Shown here: piece by piece, positions 1-5,547 of the stretch
Layout: each line of letters begins with the position of its first letter
Numbering within the stretch: the stretch's first letter is position 1
DNA from: Treponema sp. UBA2869
GTDB lineage: Bacteria; Spirochaetota; Spirochaetia; Treponematales; Treponemataceae
Assembly (NCBI GenBank): GCA_002350445.1
Contig: DEEV01000050.1
Coordinates: forward strand, 3,746 to 11,435
DNA length: 7,690 nt
Reading direction: 5' to 3'
The notes under the pieces: generated by a model
Seen by the model: the letters and a program-made list of their open reading frames with translations, nothing else
What the model was told of the DNA's origin: nothing
Database searches by the model: none
Translations under genes and position numbers: made by a program

Positions 1-302
1 ATTCCAAGCGAAAGTGCAATTGGAGCAAGTGCCTTTTCAGAAACTACCGAAGATTTAATTTTTGCAAGGTCGCCTTCTGGATTTTCAAGATTATTGTAAA
101 GGTAAGATGCTGTAACCATTCCAAGTACAGAATCTCCAAGAAATTCCAGGCGTTCATTGTTTTTTAGACCTTTTATTTCATTGCAGATTGACCGGTGATT
201 AAAAGCCTGGTTTAACAGTTCAATATTCTTAAATTTGATGTCAACTTTCTTGCAGTATTCTGCAAGCTGTTTTTCCCTTTCTTTTGAAATGCTTCTGCTC
301 AT
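1..302 (-). CDS. rnc: Ribonuclease III, N-terminal part (cut by left window edge)
   Basis: Ribonuclease III cleaves double-stranded RNA during rRNA and mRNA processing. Only the first 100 residues are in the window; the rest of the nuclease domain and the dsRNA-binding domain lie beyond the left edge. The family signature NERLEFLGDSVLG is at residues 49-61. E50, E53 and D57 have the same spacing as the metal-binding acidic residues E38, E41 and D45 of the E. coli enzyme. The ATG at 300-302 is the only plausible start, because a stop codon (321-323) lies upstream in frame with no other ATG between. No clear Shine-Dalgarno sequence precedes it. It lies downstream of rpmF-acpP, a common bacterial arrangement, but a terminator after acpP suggests separate transcription. 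The catalytic motif makes the identification firm. Confidence 0.95.
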   Translation of the reverse strand, partial: MSRSISKEREKQLAEYCKKVDIKFKNIELLNQAFNHRSICNEIKGLKNNERLEFLGDSVLGMVTASYLYNNLENPEGDLAKIKSSVVSEKALAPIALSLG

Positions 303-318
303 ATTTATTAATAGAAAT

Positions 319-352
319 AATCAAATAATGTCATGGAAATAATTATTTGATT
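319..352 (-). promoter_or_regulatory. Perfect 11-bp inverted repeat in the rnc leader
   Basis: The arms at 319-329 (AATCAAATAAT) and 342-352 (ATTATTTGATT) are exact reverse complements separated by 12 bases. The repeat ends about 17 bases upstream of the rnc start codon. It could be an RNA hairpin in the leader or a DNA operator. E. coli RNase III represses itself by cutting a hairpin in its own leader, so an analogous role is possible. The stem is pure A/T apart from one G-C pair and is short for an RNase III substrate, so the function is a guess. Confidence 0.45.
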
Positions 353-389
353 CACGCATTCTTGCTTTGCAAAAAATGCTCAAAATGCA

Positions 390-422
390 AAAAAAAAGTA
401 CAAGCAGAACTTGTACTTTTTG
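390..422 (-). terminator. Intrinsic terminator after acpP
   Basis: The arms AAAAAGTACAAG (393-404) and CTTGTACTTTTT (410-421) form a perfect 12-bp stem with a 5-base loop. Read on the minus strand, the hairpin ends in a run of about nine T residues formed by the A-run from 389. It begins about 25 bases past the acpP stop codon and should end the rpmF-acpP transcript before rnc. The stem also carries T residues on the plus strand, so it could work in both directions, although no plus-strand gene is seen upstream. Confidence 0.85.
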
Positions 423-446
423 TAAAACTTATATGTTCAGTTAAAA

Positions 447-680
447 CTATTTGTTAGCTTTAATGAAGTCGTAAGCATCGCGAACAGTTTCAAATTCGTT
501 TGCCTTTTCATCAGGAATCTGAACTCCCAATTCTTCTTCGATAGCATATACTAATTCATAAGTATCAAGGCTATCTGCTCCAAGGTCATTTCTGAAAGAT
601 GAGTCAAGAGTAACTTTTCCTTCATCGATTTCCAACTTGTCAGCGATCAGCTTCTGGATCTTCTCGAACAATTCGTCCAT
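447..680 (-). CDS. acpP: Acyl carrier protein
   Basis: This is the small acidic cytosolic carrier that holds growing fatty acyl chains as thioesters on a phosphopantetheine arm during type II fatty acid synthesis. The 77-residue length is typical. The attachment motif GADSLD is at residues 34-39, with Ser37 as the modified serine, followed by the usual helix II acidic surface and the sequence EEELGVQIPDE. Residue 41 is Tyr where many homologues have Val (DSLDTVELV), a minor variation. A good Shine-Dalgarno sequence (AGGAG) lies about 7 bases before the ATG, in the 16-base gap after rpmF, so the two genes are co-transcribed. The coaD product upstream makes the coenzyme A precursor that supplies the phosphopantetheine, giving a functional link. 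Confidence 0.97.
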   Translation of the reverse strand: MDELFEKIQKLIADKLEIDEGKVTLDSSFRNDLGADSLDTYELVYAIEEELGVQIPDEKANEFETVRDAYDFIKANK

Positions 681-696
681 TTTTTTCTCCTAGATA

Positions 697-885
697 TTAG
701 CCTTTTGTTTCAGGTGTAATTACCTGACGTCCGCGATAAAAACCGCATTTTGGACAAACGTGATGAGCCTGAACTAAGTTACCGCAGTTGTTGCATTCAA
801 CGAGCTGTGGAGCTGTCAGTTTCATATTGATTGTCTGACGTCTTTTTGTTACGGCTTTTGATGTTTTACTTCTTGGTACAGCCAT
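697..885 (-). CDS. rpmF: 50S ribosomal protein L32
   Basis: This is a small basic protein of the large ribosomal subunit. Its 62 residues begin MAVPRSKTSKAVTKRRQT, the conserved bL32 start. A zinc-ribbon follows, with C31-x2-C34 and C44-x2-C47. It is thus a four-cysteine, zinc-binding type rather than a cysteine-free paralogue. A GTGAGGT Shine-Dalgarno sequence lies about 7 bases before the ATG. It is the first gene of a two-gene unit with acpP and has two promoters upstream. rpmF beside fatty-acid genes is a widespread bacterial arrangement thought to coordinate ribosome and membrane synthesis; plsX and fabH, often found between rpmF and acpP, are absent here. Confidence 0.96.
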   Translation of the reverse strand: MAVPRSKTSKAVTKRRQTINMKLTAPQLVECNNCGNLVQAHHVCPKCGFYRGRQVITPETKG

Positions 886-929
886 ATATATAACCTCACT
901 TTAATTTTATCTGACATTAAACTGAAATT

Positions 930-959
930 AGTATACAGCAGTTCCATTCAGCGTGTCAA
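930..959 (-). promoter_or_regulatory. Proximal promoter (P2) of rpmF-acpP
   Basis: On the minus strand, TTGACA (959-954, 6/6 consensus) is followed by an 18-base spacer and TATACT (935-930, 5/6). Transcription would start near 923, giving a leader of about 38 bases before rpmF. Its -35 box sits where the upstream promoter P1 would start transcription. Confidence 0.7.
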
Positions 960-962
960 TTC

Positions 963-990
963 ATTATAACAAAAAATCTGCTAATGTCAA
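963..990 (-). promoter_or_regulatory. Distal promoter (P1) of rpmF-acpP, extended -10 type
   Basis: On the minus strand, TTGACA (990-985, 6/6) is followed by a 16-base spacer and TATAAT (968-963, 6/6), with the extended -10 TGT just upstream (971-969). This is an almost ideal housekeeping promoter. It lies in the coaD-rpmF gap and should start near 956. A third TTGACA at 1012-1007 has no matching -10 box. Confidence 0.75.
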
Positions 991-1041
991 ACAAAATTTA
1001 AAAAAATGTCAAAATAAAAAATCCATAATATGTTTGAATTT

Positions 1042-1524
1042 TTATTTACAACTCAGTTTTTTTGCAAGTGCGTCTGACACTACTTTTGGCACCATTCTTG
1101 TTATGTCACCGCCAAAAGCCGCCAGCTGTTTGATTGAAGAAGACTTTACAATTGTGTATTTTTCCCGCGACTGCAAAAAAATTGTTTCTATATCAGGATT
1201 AAGATTCTGATTCATCTGCGCAAGTTCGTATTCGTATGCAAAATCGTTGGAAGTACGCACTCCCCTTACCAGAACTTTTGCGCCGGCTTCCTTTGCATAA
1301 TTTACGATAAGGCCTGTAAACGCATGAACCGTAACGTTTTTTATATCCTTTGTAAATTCCTTAATAAATCCGACCCTTTCTTCTGCAGTGAACATGCATT
1401 TTTTATCCGGATTAACCGAAACAACCACATCAACAGAATCAAAAAGATTAGACGCTCGCTGTATAATATCAAGATGACCGTTTGTAGGCGGGTCAAAAGT
1501 GCCTGCAAATACTGCTTTTACCAT
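1042..1524 (-). CDS. coaD: Pantetheine-phosphate adenylyltransferase
   Basis: This cytosolic enzyme transfers an adenylyl group from ATP to 4'-phosphopantetheine to make dephospho-CoA, the penultimate step of coenzyme A synthesis. The 160-residue length is normal. The nucleotidyltransferase motif TNGH is at residues 14-17 within GTFDPPTNGHLDII. Also present are the conserved RGVRTSNDFAYEYELAQMN (88-106) and the ATP-binding segment SSSIKQLAAFGGDI (128-141). The start is supported by the conserved N-terminus beginning immediately at the ATG. The Shine-Dalgarno sequence is weak. It is divergent from the lipoprotein gene with 58 bases between them. No convincing terminator separates it from rpmF, so read-through into rpmF-acpP is possible on top of the two rpmF promoters. 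Confidence 0.96.
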   Translation of the reverse strand: MVKAVFAGTFDPPTNGHLDIIQRASNLFDSVDVVVSVNPDKKCMFTAEERVGFIKEFTKDIKNVTVHAFTGLIVNYAKEAGAKVLVRGVRTSNDFAYEYELAQMNQNLNPDIETIFLQSREKYTIVKSSSIKQLAAFGGDITRMVPKVVSDALAKKLSCK

Positions 1525-1544
1525 AATTGTTAACTTATCTTATT

Positions 1545-1576
1545 TGACCAAAACACACAATAGATGTTATTATAAT
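1545..1576 (+). promoter_or_regulatory. Promoter of the lipoprotein operon, very close to the start codon
   Basis: TTGACC (1545-1550) is followed by a 17-base spacer and TATTAT (1568-1573), overlapping TATAAT (1571-1576). Either -10 box predicts a transcription start between about 1580 and 1583, at or within a few bases of the ATG at 1583. The self-complementary TTATTATAATAA (1567-1578) also offers a -10 box to the divergent coaD gene, but no good -35 box is seen on that side. Confidence 0.55.
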
Positions 1577-1582
1577 AAGGAT

Positions 1583-2161
1583 ATGAAAAGAATTATTTTT
1601 TGTTTAATCACAATTTTATCAGTTTTTGCAATTGCATCTTGCGGTACAACAACTGGTGTAAAACAGGAAAAGAAATCAGCTTCAGTTTCTCAGCCACAGC
1701 AGGATTTTGACGAAGTTGAAGATGTTGATGATGAGGAATATCTCCGCTCTACGAACGAACTTACTGATGCCGAAAAAGTATCCAAGGAAGAGTTCGAAGA
1801 AGATAAAGCAGAGGTTCTTCGCATAATTTCAGAACTTTCTAAGGTTATGGAAAAAGGTGATAAAGATGCATGGCTTAAATACATTGCTCCTGATTCTATA
1901 AGATATTATTCAAGCCCGGCAAACATCCGCAAGGTTCAGAAAAAACTTGCAGATAAAACTATTCAGCTGCATGGAATTGGAGATTATTTTAAGTATGTTT
2001 TCATTCCTTCAAGACAGCGAAGTTCCGTAGACGAAATCCGCTATATTTCAAAGACAAATGTAAAGGCTGTTGAAGTAAAGAGCGACGGTTCCGTTACGGT
2101 TTATTATTACTTTGTAAAAGTTGACGGAAAATGGCTTGTACATCTTCCGACTTTGGCATAG
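1583..2161 (+). CDS. Predicted lipoprotein of unknown function
   Basis: I do not recognise a named family. The 192-residue product begins with a short lipoprotein signal peptide: KR at 2-3, a hydrophobic stretch at 4-16, and lipobox IASC at 17-20 with Cys20 as the probable lipidated residue. A polar, very acidic linker (about 40-75) follows. The C-terminal part (about 76-192) has a helical start, KGDKDAWLKYI, and ends in alternating strands such as SVTVYYYFVKVDGKWLVHLP. That pattern resembles NTF2-like/SnoaL-type folds, a structural guess only. The start at 1583 is chosen because it begins the signal peptide exactly; an upstream in-frame start at 1499 would bury it and overlap coaD. AAGG lies only 2 bases before the ATG, too close for a normal ribosome binding site. 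It shares an EEYLR motif (51-55) with the next gene product. Confidence 0.85.
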   Translation: MKRIIFCLITILSVFAIASCGTTTGVKQEKKSASVSQPQQDFDEVEDVDDEEYLRSTNELTDAEKVSKEEFEEDKAEVLRIISELSKVMEKGDKDAWLKYIAPDSIRYYSSPANIRKVQKKLADKTIQLHGIGDYFKYVFIPSRQRSSVDEIRYISKTNVKAVEVKSDGSVTVYYYFVKVDGKWLVHLPTLA

Positions 2162-2194
2162 ATTTATAATATAGAAAAAATTAGGAGAAAAAAA

Positions 2195-2998
2195 ATGAAA
2201 CTTTCAAAAAAGATTTTAGTGTCAGGAATGCTTTTTATTACTGCTGCTGTTTTTGCTTTTGCAGATGATACTGCCAGCGTTCAGAAAACTAACAAAAAAG
2301 AAAGCGAAACTTCTGTAGAAGAGGAATACCTCCGTGACCCGGAAGGTGATATTATTCAGACACTTGCAGAGTCTGATGATTATGACAATAAACTTGTTGC
2401 TCTTCAGTACCTTTCTGATGCCCTTGAATCAGGAAACACTTCTCCAGCTGTTCTTCAGGCTTTGGATAGACTTGCAGGCGAAGGGATTACAAGCCAGTCA
2501 AGAACAAATGGCCGTATGATGAATAACTTCCCGGAAATCCGCAGACAGGCTTGTCTTCTTATGGCAAAAGTTCCTACAGAACATTCAAAGAACATGCTTG
2601 TTTCTATTGCAGTTGCAGATAACGAACCAATGGTAATTTCTGCTGCCGTAAAATCTTTGGGTGATATCGGAATTAATAATAACGATGAAACAGTAGATGC
2701 TATCGCATTTGCAAACAGAAGAAATCAGGTTTTGAACCCTACAAGTTCTCTTGCAATGGAAGTTCTTAATGCATATGAAGCACTTGAAGGTACTACAGAA
2801 AACAAGAAAAATATGGTAGATTCAATTGCCCGCATTGCTTCAGACTACAGATATGTAACACCTGTTCGTCAGAGAGCACAGAAACTGCTTAAGAAATTCA
2901 CACAGAATGCTTCAAGTAACAATGATAAAAAGTCAACAAAATCAAATACTAACAAGTCTAACAACAATACTTCTACAGCAGAAGTAGACGGCGAATAA
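2195..2998 (+). CDS. Secreted HEAT-like repeat protein
   Basis: The 267-residue product has a Sec signal peptide: KLSKK, a hydrophobic core at 8-22, and a likely signal peptidase I site AFA|DD after residue 23. It is probably periplasmic. From about 50 to 235 it is built of paired amphipathic helices typical of HEAT/armadillo-like solenoids, for example DNKLVALQYLSDAL (64-77), PEIRRQACLLMAKV (113-126) and PMVISAAVKSLGDIG (145-159). Such scaffolds usually bind proteins, but no partner is evident. The tail (238-262) is a low-complexity Asn/Ser/Lys/Thr stretch. A strong TTAGGAGA ribosome binding site (2181-2188) precedes the ATG. It lies 33 bases after the lipoprotein gene and one base before maf, so the three are probably one operon. 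EEYLR (43-47) repeats the motif in the lipoprotein. Confidence 0.85.
   Translation: MKLSKKILVSGMLFITAAVFAFADDTASVQKTNKKESETSVEEEYLRDPEGDIIQTLAESDDYDNKLVALQYLSDALESGNTSPAVLQALDRLAGEGITSQSRTNGRMMNNFPEIRRQACLLMAKVPTEHSKNMLVSIAVADNEPMVISAAVKSLGDIGINNNDETVDAIAFANRRNQVLNPTSSLAMEVLNAYEALEGTTENKKNMVDSIARIASDYRYVTPVRQRAQKLLKKFTQNASSNNDKKSTKSNTNKSNNNTSTAEVDGE
2968..2986 (+). promoter_or_regulatory. 7-bp hairpin just upstream of the maf start
   Basis: TACTTCT (2968-2974) and AGAAGTA (2980-2986) are perfect complements around the loop ACAGC. The hairpin lies in the last codons of the HEAT-like gene and ends 13 bases before the maf TTG codon. That is where a ribosome binding site would be, and no good one is seen. 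It may limit independent initiation at maf, but could also be chance. Confidence 0.3.
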
Positions 2999-2999
2999 A

Positions 3000-3590
3000 T
3001 TGGAACCTATAATACTTGCCTCTTCATCACCACGCAGACAGGAAATCTTGAAAATGCTCAAGATTCCTTTCCGCGTGATTATACCAAATACAGACGAAAC
3101 GCTTACAAGTGCAATAGATCTTGAGCAGATTCCGGAACTTATTGCACGCGAAAAAGTTACAGCAGTTATTCATTCTCTTCCGGCTGGTCAGGAAATCCCT
3201 TGGATTTTAGGAGCTGACACTGTTATTTTCTTTAATGGTAAAATACTTGGTAAACCGGAAAATCAGGAACAGGCTGTTGAATATCTTACTGCCCTTCAGG
3301 GAAATACACATACAGTAATAACTTCGATTGTTTTATATAACGGCCGAACAAAAGATATTTCTTCGAGAATTTGCAAAACAAACGTAACGTTTGCGCCAAT
3401 GTCAAAAGAAGAAATTCAGTGGTATGTAGAAACCGGTGAATGGCATGGTGCGGCAGGCGGATACAGAATTCAAAGTCTGGCTTCCTGCTTTGTTCAGAAA
3501 ATAGACGGCTCTTATTCCTGTGTGGTTGGGTTGCCTATTTTTGAACTTTACGATATATTAAAAGAACAAGGTTATTCTATCCTTGAATAA
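3000..3590 (+). CDS. maf: Maf family nucleotide pyrophosphatase
   Basis: Maf proteins are cytosolic nucleoside triphosphate pyrophosphatases that hydrolyse canonical or modified nucleotides such as dTTP, UTP or m7GTP, probably as house-cleaning enzymes. The 196-residue length is typical. Motifs are the N-terminal SSSPRR (8-13), GADTVI (71-76) with the catalytic-type Asp73, KILGKP (81-86), and GGYRIQSLA (153-161) followed by DGSYSCVVGLP (169-179). The start is the TTG at 3000, because the family N-terminus (EPIILASSSPRR) begins right after it. TTG follows the preceding TAA by one base and has no clear Shine-Dalgarno sequence, so translation is probably coupled to the HEAT-like gene. The exact nucleotide preference cannot be told by eye. 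Confidence 0.93.
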   Translation: MEPIILASSSPRRQEILKMLKIPFRVIIPNTDETLTSAIDLEQIPELIAREKVTAVIHSLPAGQEIPWILGADTVIFFNGKILGKPENQEQAVEYLTALQGNTHTVITSIVLYNGRTKDISSRICKTNVTFAPMSKEEIQWYVETGEWHGAAGGYRIQSLASCFVQKIDGSYSCVVGLPIFELYDILKEQGYSILE

Positions 3591-3768
3591 TGTGCTGGCT
3601 GTTAGCCTGGCACTATAATACGAGGCAGTAAAGGCCCGCTTCGCAAAAGCCTTGACAGCCTCGTTTGCTGTGTTAGACAAAAGTCTAACACAATCATCTT
3701 CCGGCCCTTTTGGGTACGAGAAACAGAGTATGGGGTAAGAGAAATCTTACAACGTGAAGGAGAAAATC
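3591..3768 (+). promoter_or_regulatory. Structured leader region of rpsB-tsf
   Basis: This 178-base gap contains no gene. It holds four potential hairpins in series. H0 (3592-3613) has stems GTGC/GCAC and GGCT/AGCC. H1 (3620-3664) has outer arms ACGAGGC/GCCTCGT and inner AAGGC/GCCTT, with GCTTCGC at the apex. H2 (3669-3692) has 10-bp arms TGTGTTAGAC/GTCTAACACA around AAAA. H3 (3735-3750) has GTAAGA/TCTTAC around a GAAA tetraloop. None is followed by a T-run, so they are not standard terminators. A TATAAT at 3614-3619 and a TTGACA at 3652-3657 occur, but neither has a good partner box, so the promoter is unresolved. Ribosomal protein leaders often bind their own product; S2 repression of rpsB-tsf is known in E. 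coli. A similar role here is inference. Confidence 0.5.
3757..3762 (+). promoter_or_regulatory. Ribosome binding site that sets the rpsB start
   Basis: AAGGAG lies 6 bases before the ATG at 3769. An in-frame GTG at 3754 would put this site inside the gene, so the ATG at 3769 is the real start, and the S2 N-terminus MAVVTMKNLLESGVHFGH agrees. Confidence 0.85.
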
Positions 3769-4635
3769 ATGGCAGTAGTAACCATGAAGAACCTGTTGGA
3801 ATCTGGAGTACACTTCGGACATCAGGTAAAACGCTGGGATCCACGTATGAAGAAGTACATCTTCGCAGAACGCAATGGTATCCACATTATCGACTTGCAG
3901 AAAACAATTGCTGCAATTAAAGACGGCTATGATGAAGTACGCAAAGTTACTGCATCTGGCAAATCAATCCTCTTCGTAGGAACTAAAAAACAGGCACAGC
4001 AGGCTGTACAGAAAGAAGCTGAACGCTGTGGAATGTTCTATGTAAACAACCGCTGGCTTGGTGGTATGCTTACAAACTTCTCTACAATCAAAAAATCACT
4101 TCAGCGCCTCAAGAAAATCGAAAAGATGGAAATTGACGGCACATTCGAAAATCTTACAAAAAAAGAAGTAGCTGCTCTCCAGAAGGAAAAGGCTAAACTT
4201 GAAAAGAACCTTGGTGGTATTAAAGAAATGAAAGAACTTCCAGGTGCTCTTTTTGTAATTGATACACACAAAGAACAGATTGCAGTTGCAGAAGCACGCA
4301 GAATGGGTATCCCAATCATTGCTGTTGTTGATACAAACTGTAACCCAGAAGGAATTGACTTCCCTATTCCTGGTAACGATGACGCTATCCGCGCTATTTC
4401 TTTGTTCACTTCAATTATTGCAAATGCAGTTATTGAATCAGACAATGAAGCTGGTCTTAAGATTCTTGAAAACCTTAATGACGATGAAGAAGTTACTACA
4501 GACGCTGCAAACAAAGACGAAGACGAAGAAATCGTTGACTATTCTAACTATCAGCCAACAGAACAGAAAGAAGAAGATGTTGAAGCTGATGAAAAAGACA
4601 GCCTCGTAGACGAAGATAAAATTTATAAGGACTAA
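3769..4635 (+). CDS. rpsB: 30S ribosomal protein S2
   Basis: S2 is a late-assembling protein on the back of the small ribosomal subunit, needed with S1 for initiation on many messages. The 288-residue product starts with MKNLLESGVHFGHQ (6-19). It continues through RWDPRMKKYIFAERNGIHIIDL (22-43), the NNRWLGGMLTNF block (93-104), and the second S2 signature LFVIDTHKEQIAVAEARRMG with IPIIAVVDTN (161-190). After the normal fold ends near residue 236, an extra tail of about 52 residues carries roughly 23 Asp or Glu residues. Most bacterial S2 proteins are about 230-260 residues, so this tail is unusual in general; I expect it in treponemes. It is three bases upstream of tsf, whose Shine-Dalgarno sequence lies within its last codons. 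Confidence 0.97.
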   Translation: MAVVTMKNLLESGVHFGHQVKRWDPRMKKYIFAERNGIHIIDLQKTIAAIKDGYDEVRKVTASGKSILFVGTKKQAQQAVQKEAERCGMFYVNNRWLGGMLTNFSTIKKSLQRLKKIEKMEIDGTFENLTKKEVAALQKEKAKLEKNLGGIKEMKELPGALFVIDTHKEQIAVAEARRMGIPIIAVVDTNCNPEGIDFPIPGNDDAIRAISLFTSIIANAVIESDNEAGLKILENLNDDEEVTTDAANKDEDEEIVDYSNYQPTEQKEEDVEADEKDSLVDEDKIYKD

Positions 4636-4638
4636 TAT

Positions 4639-5472
4639 ATGGCAATCACAGCAGCTGACGTAAAGGCACTTCGCGAAGCAACTGGTGCCGGCATGATGGA
4701 ATGTAAAAAAGCCCTTACAGAATGTAATGGCGACATGGCAGAAGCAGAAAAATATCTTAAGGAAAAGGGACTTGCAGCTATGGCTAAACGTGCAGAACGT
4801 GCCACAACTGAAGGACGCCTTTTTGTTCGCCAGAACGGAAACAAAATTGCAGTTGTTGAACTTACATGTGAAACTGACTTTGTAGCTAACAACGCTGATT
4901 TTATTGCTGTTGGTGAAAAACTTTTGGACGTAACTTTCGAAAAAGGTTACACAAAGGTAGAAGCAGATCACGAAGCTATTCTTGAACCACTCAAGGTTTC
5001 TATTCGTGAAAACATGAAAGTTGCAAAAGTAGAAGTAATTGAAGTACCTGCTGATGCAGTTGGTTCATTCTATGTTCACTCAGACAAAAAGACTGGTGCA
5101 GTTGTTGTAGTAAAAGGTTCTACTGCAGATGCAGTTAAGACATTTGCTTATGACTGCTGTCTCCACATTGCAGCTTTCACACCTTCTTACACATCAAAGA
5201 AAGATGTTCCAGAAAGCTATGTTGCTGAACAGAAAGAAATCTTTAAAGCACAGATGGATCAGGACGAAAAGATGGCTGGTAAGCCTGAGAACGTTAAGGA
5301 AGGAATTCTCCAGGGTAAGATTAACAAGCACCTTGCAGAAATCTGTTTCGAAGACCAGATGTTCGTTAAGGACGACAAAAAGACTGTTTCAGCTAAACTT
5401 GCAGAAGTTGGAAAAGAAAACGGTGCAACATTGAGCTTTGCAACAGCTAAACTTTTTGTGTTAGGCAAATAA
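4639..5472 (+). CDS. tsf: Elongation factor Ts
   Basis: EF-Ts is the cytosolic guanine nucleotide exchange factor that releases GDP from EF-Tu during translation. The 277-residue length is normal for a full two-subdomain bacterial protein. The N-terminal UBA-like domain (about 1-45) starts MAITAADVKALREATGAGMM. The key EF-Tu contact motif TDFVANN is at residues 79-85. The core domains follow to the C-terminus (ATLSFATAKLFVLGK). AAGG (4627-4630), 8 bases before the ATG and inside rpsB, serves as ribosome binding site, so S2 and EF-Ts are translated from one message. Codon use resembles rpsB, as expected for highly expressed genes. It is followed by three tandem palindromes before frr. Confidence 0.97.
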   Translation: MAITAADVKALREATGAGMMECKKALTECNGDMAEAEKYLKEKGLAAMAKRAERATTEGRLFVRQNGNKIAVVELTCETDFVANNADFIAVGEKLLDVTFEKGYTKVEADHEAILEPLKVSIRENMKVAKVEVIEVPADAVGSFYVHSDKKTGAVVVVKGSTADAVKTFAYDCCLHIAAFTPSYTSKKDVPESYVAEQKEIFKAQMDQDEKMAGKPENVKEGILQGKINKHLAEICFEDQMFVKDDKKTVSAKLAEVGKENGATLSFATAKLFVLGK

Positions 5473-5504
5473 TGTAAAAACCGACACTTCGTGCGGTTTT
5501 TACA
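5473..5504 (+). repeat. Palindrome A after tsf (core GACACTTCGTGC)
   Basis: The arms at 5473-5483 (TGTAAAAACCG) and 5494-5504 (CGGTTTTTACA) form a perfect 11-bp stem starting directly at the tsf stop codon. Inside, CAC (5485-5487) pairs with GTG (5491-5493) around TTC, leaving A5484 as a one-base bulge. The A-rich 5' arm and T-rich 3' arm resemble an intrinsic terminator that could act in either direction. It is the first of three abutting elements with the same 12-base core (here 5483-5494). Confidence 0.85.
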
Positions 5505-5547
5505 GGCGATTTTCGTGCAGACACTTCGTGCTGTACAAAATCGCCTG
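5503..5547 (+). repeat. Palindrome B (core GACACTTCGTGC)
   Basis: The outer arms at 5503-5513 (CAGGCGATTTT) and 5537-5547 (AAAATCGCCTG) pair over 11 bp. After a bulged C5514, GTGCAG (5515-5520) pairs with CTGTAC (5531-5536) with one G-T wobble. Then A5521 is bulged and CAC/GTG closes a TTC loop. The 12-base core (5520-5531) is identical to that of palindrome A, whereas the stem is unrelated. It shares the dinucleotide CA (5503-5504) with the end of palindrome A. Confidence 0.85.

Noticed and set aside
1013..1041. Terminator after coaD
   Set aside because: Only a loose A/T pairing (AAATAAAAA with TTTTTATTT on the minus strand) is present, without a compact stem.
953..1210. Plus-strand open frame across the coaD 3' end and rpmF promoters
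   Set aside because: It overlaps the well-supported coaD gene in antisense, has no ribosome binding site and no recognisable features.
3614..3619. TATAAT as the rpsB promoter
   Set aside because: No acceptable -35 box lies 16-18 bases upstream; kept only as an unresolved possibility in the leader entry.
3754..3768. Upstream GTG start for rpsB
   Set aside because: It would place the AAGGAG ribosome binding site inside the gene and add residues not found at S2 N-termini.
4664..4682. CTTCGCGAAG palindrome near the start of tsf
   Set aside because: It lies in conserved coding sequence (ALREAT) and does not match the GACACTTYGTGC core.
4438..4971. Minus-strand open frame of 177 codons across rpsB and tsf
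   Set aside because: Its Phe/Cys-rich translation is the antisense shadow of two highly conserved genes; no start signals.
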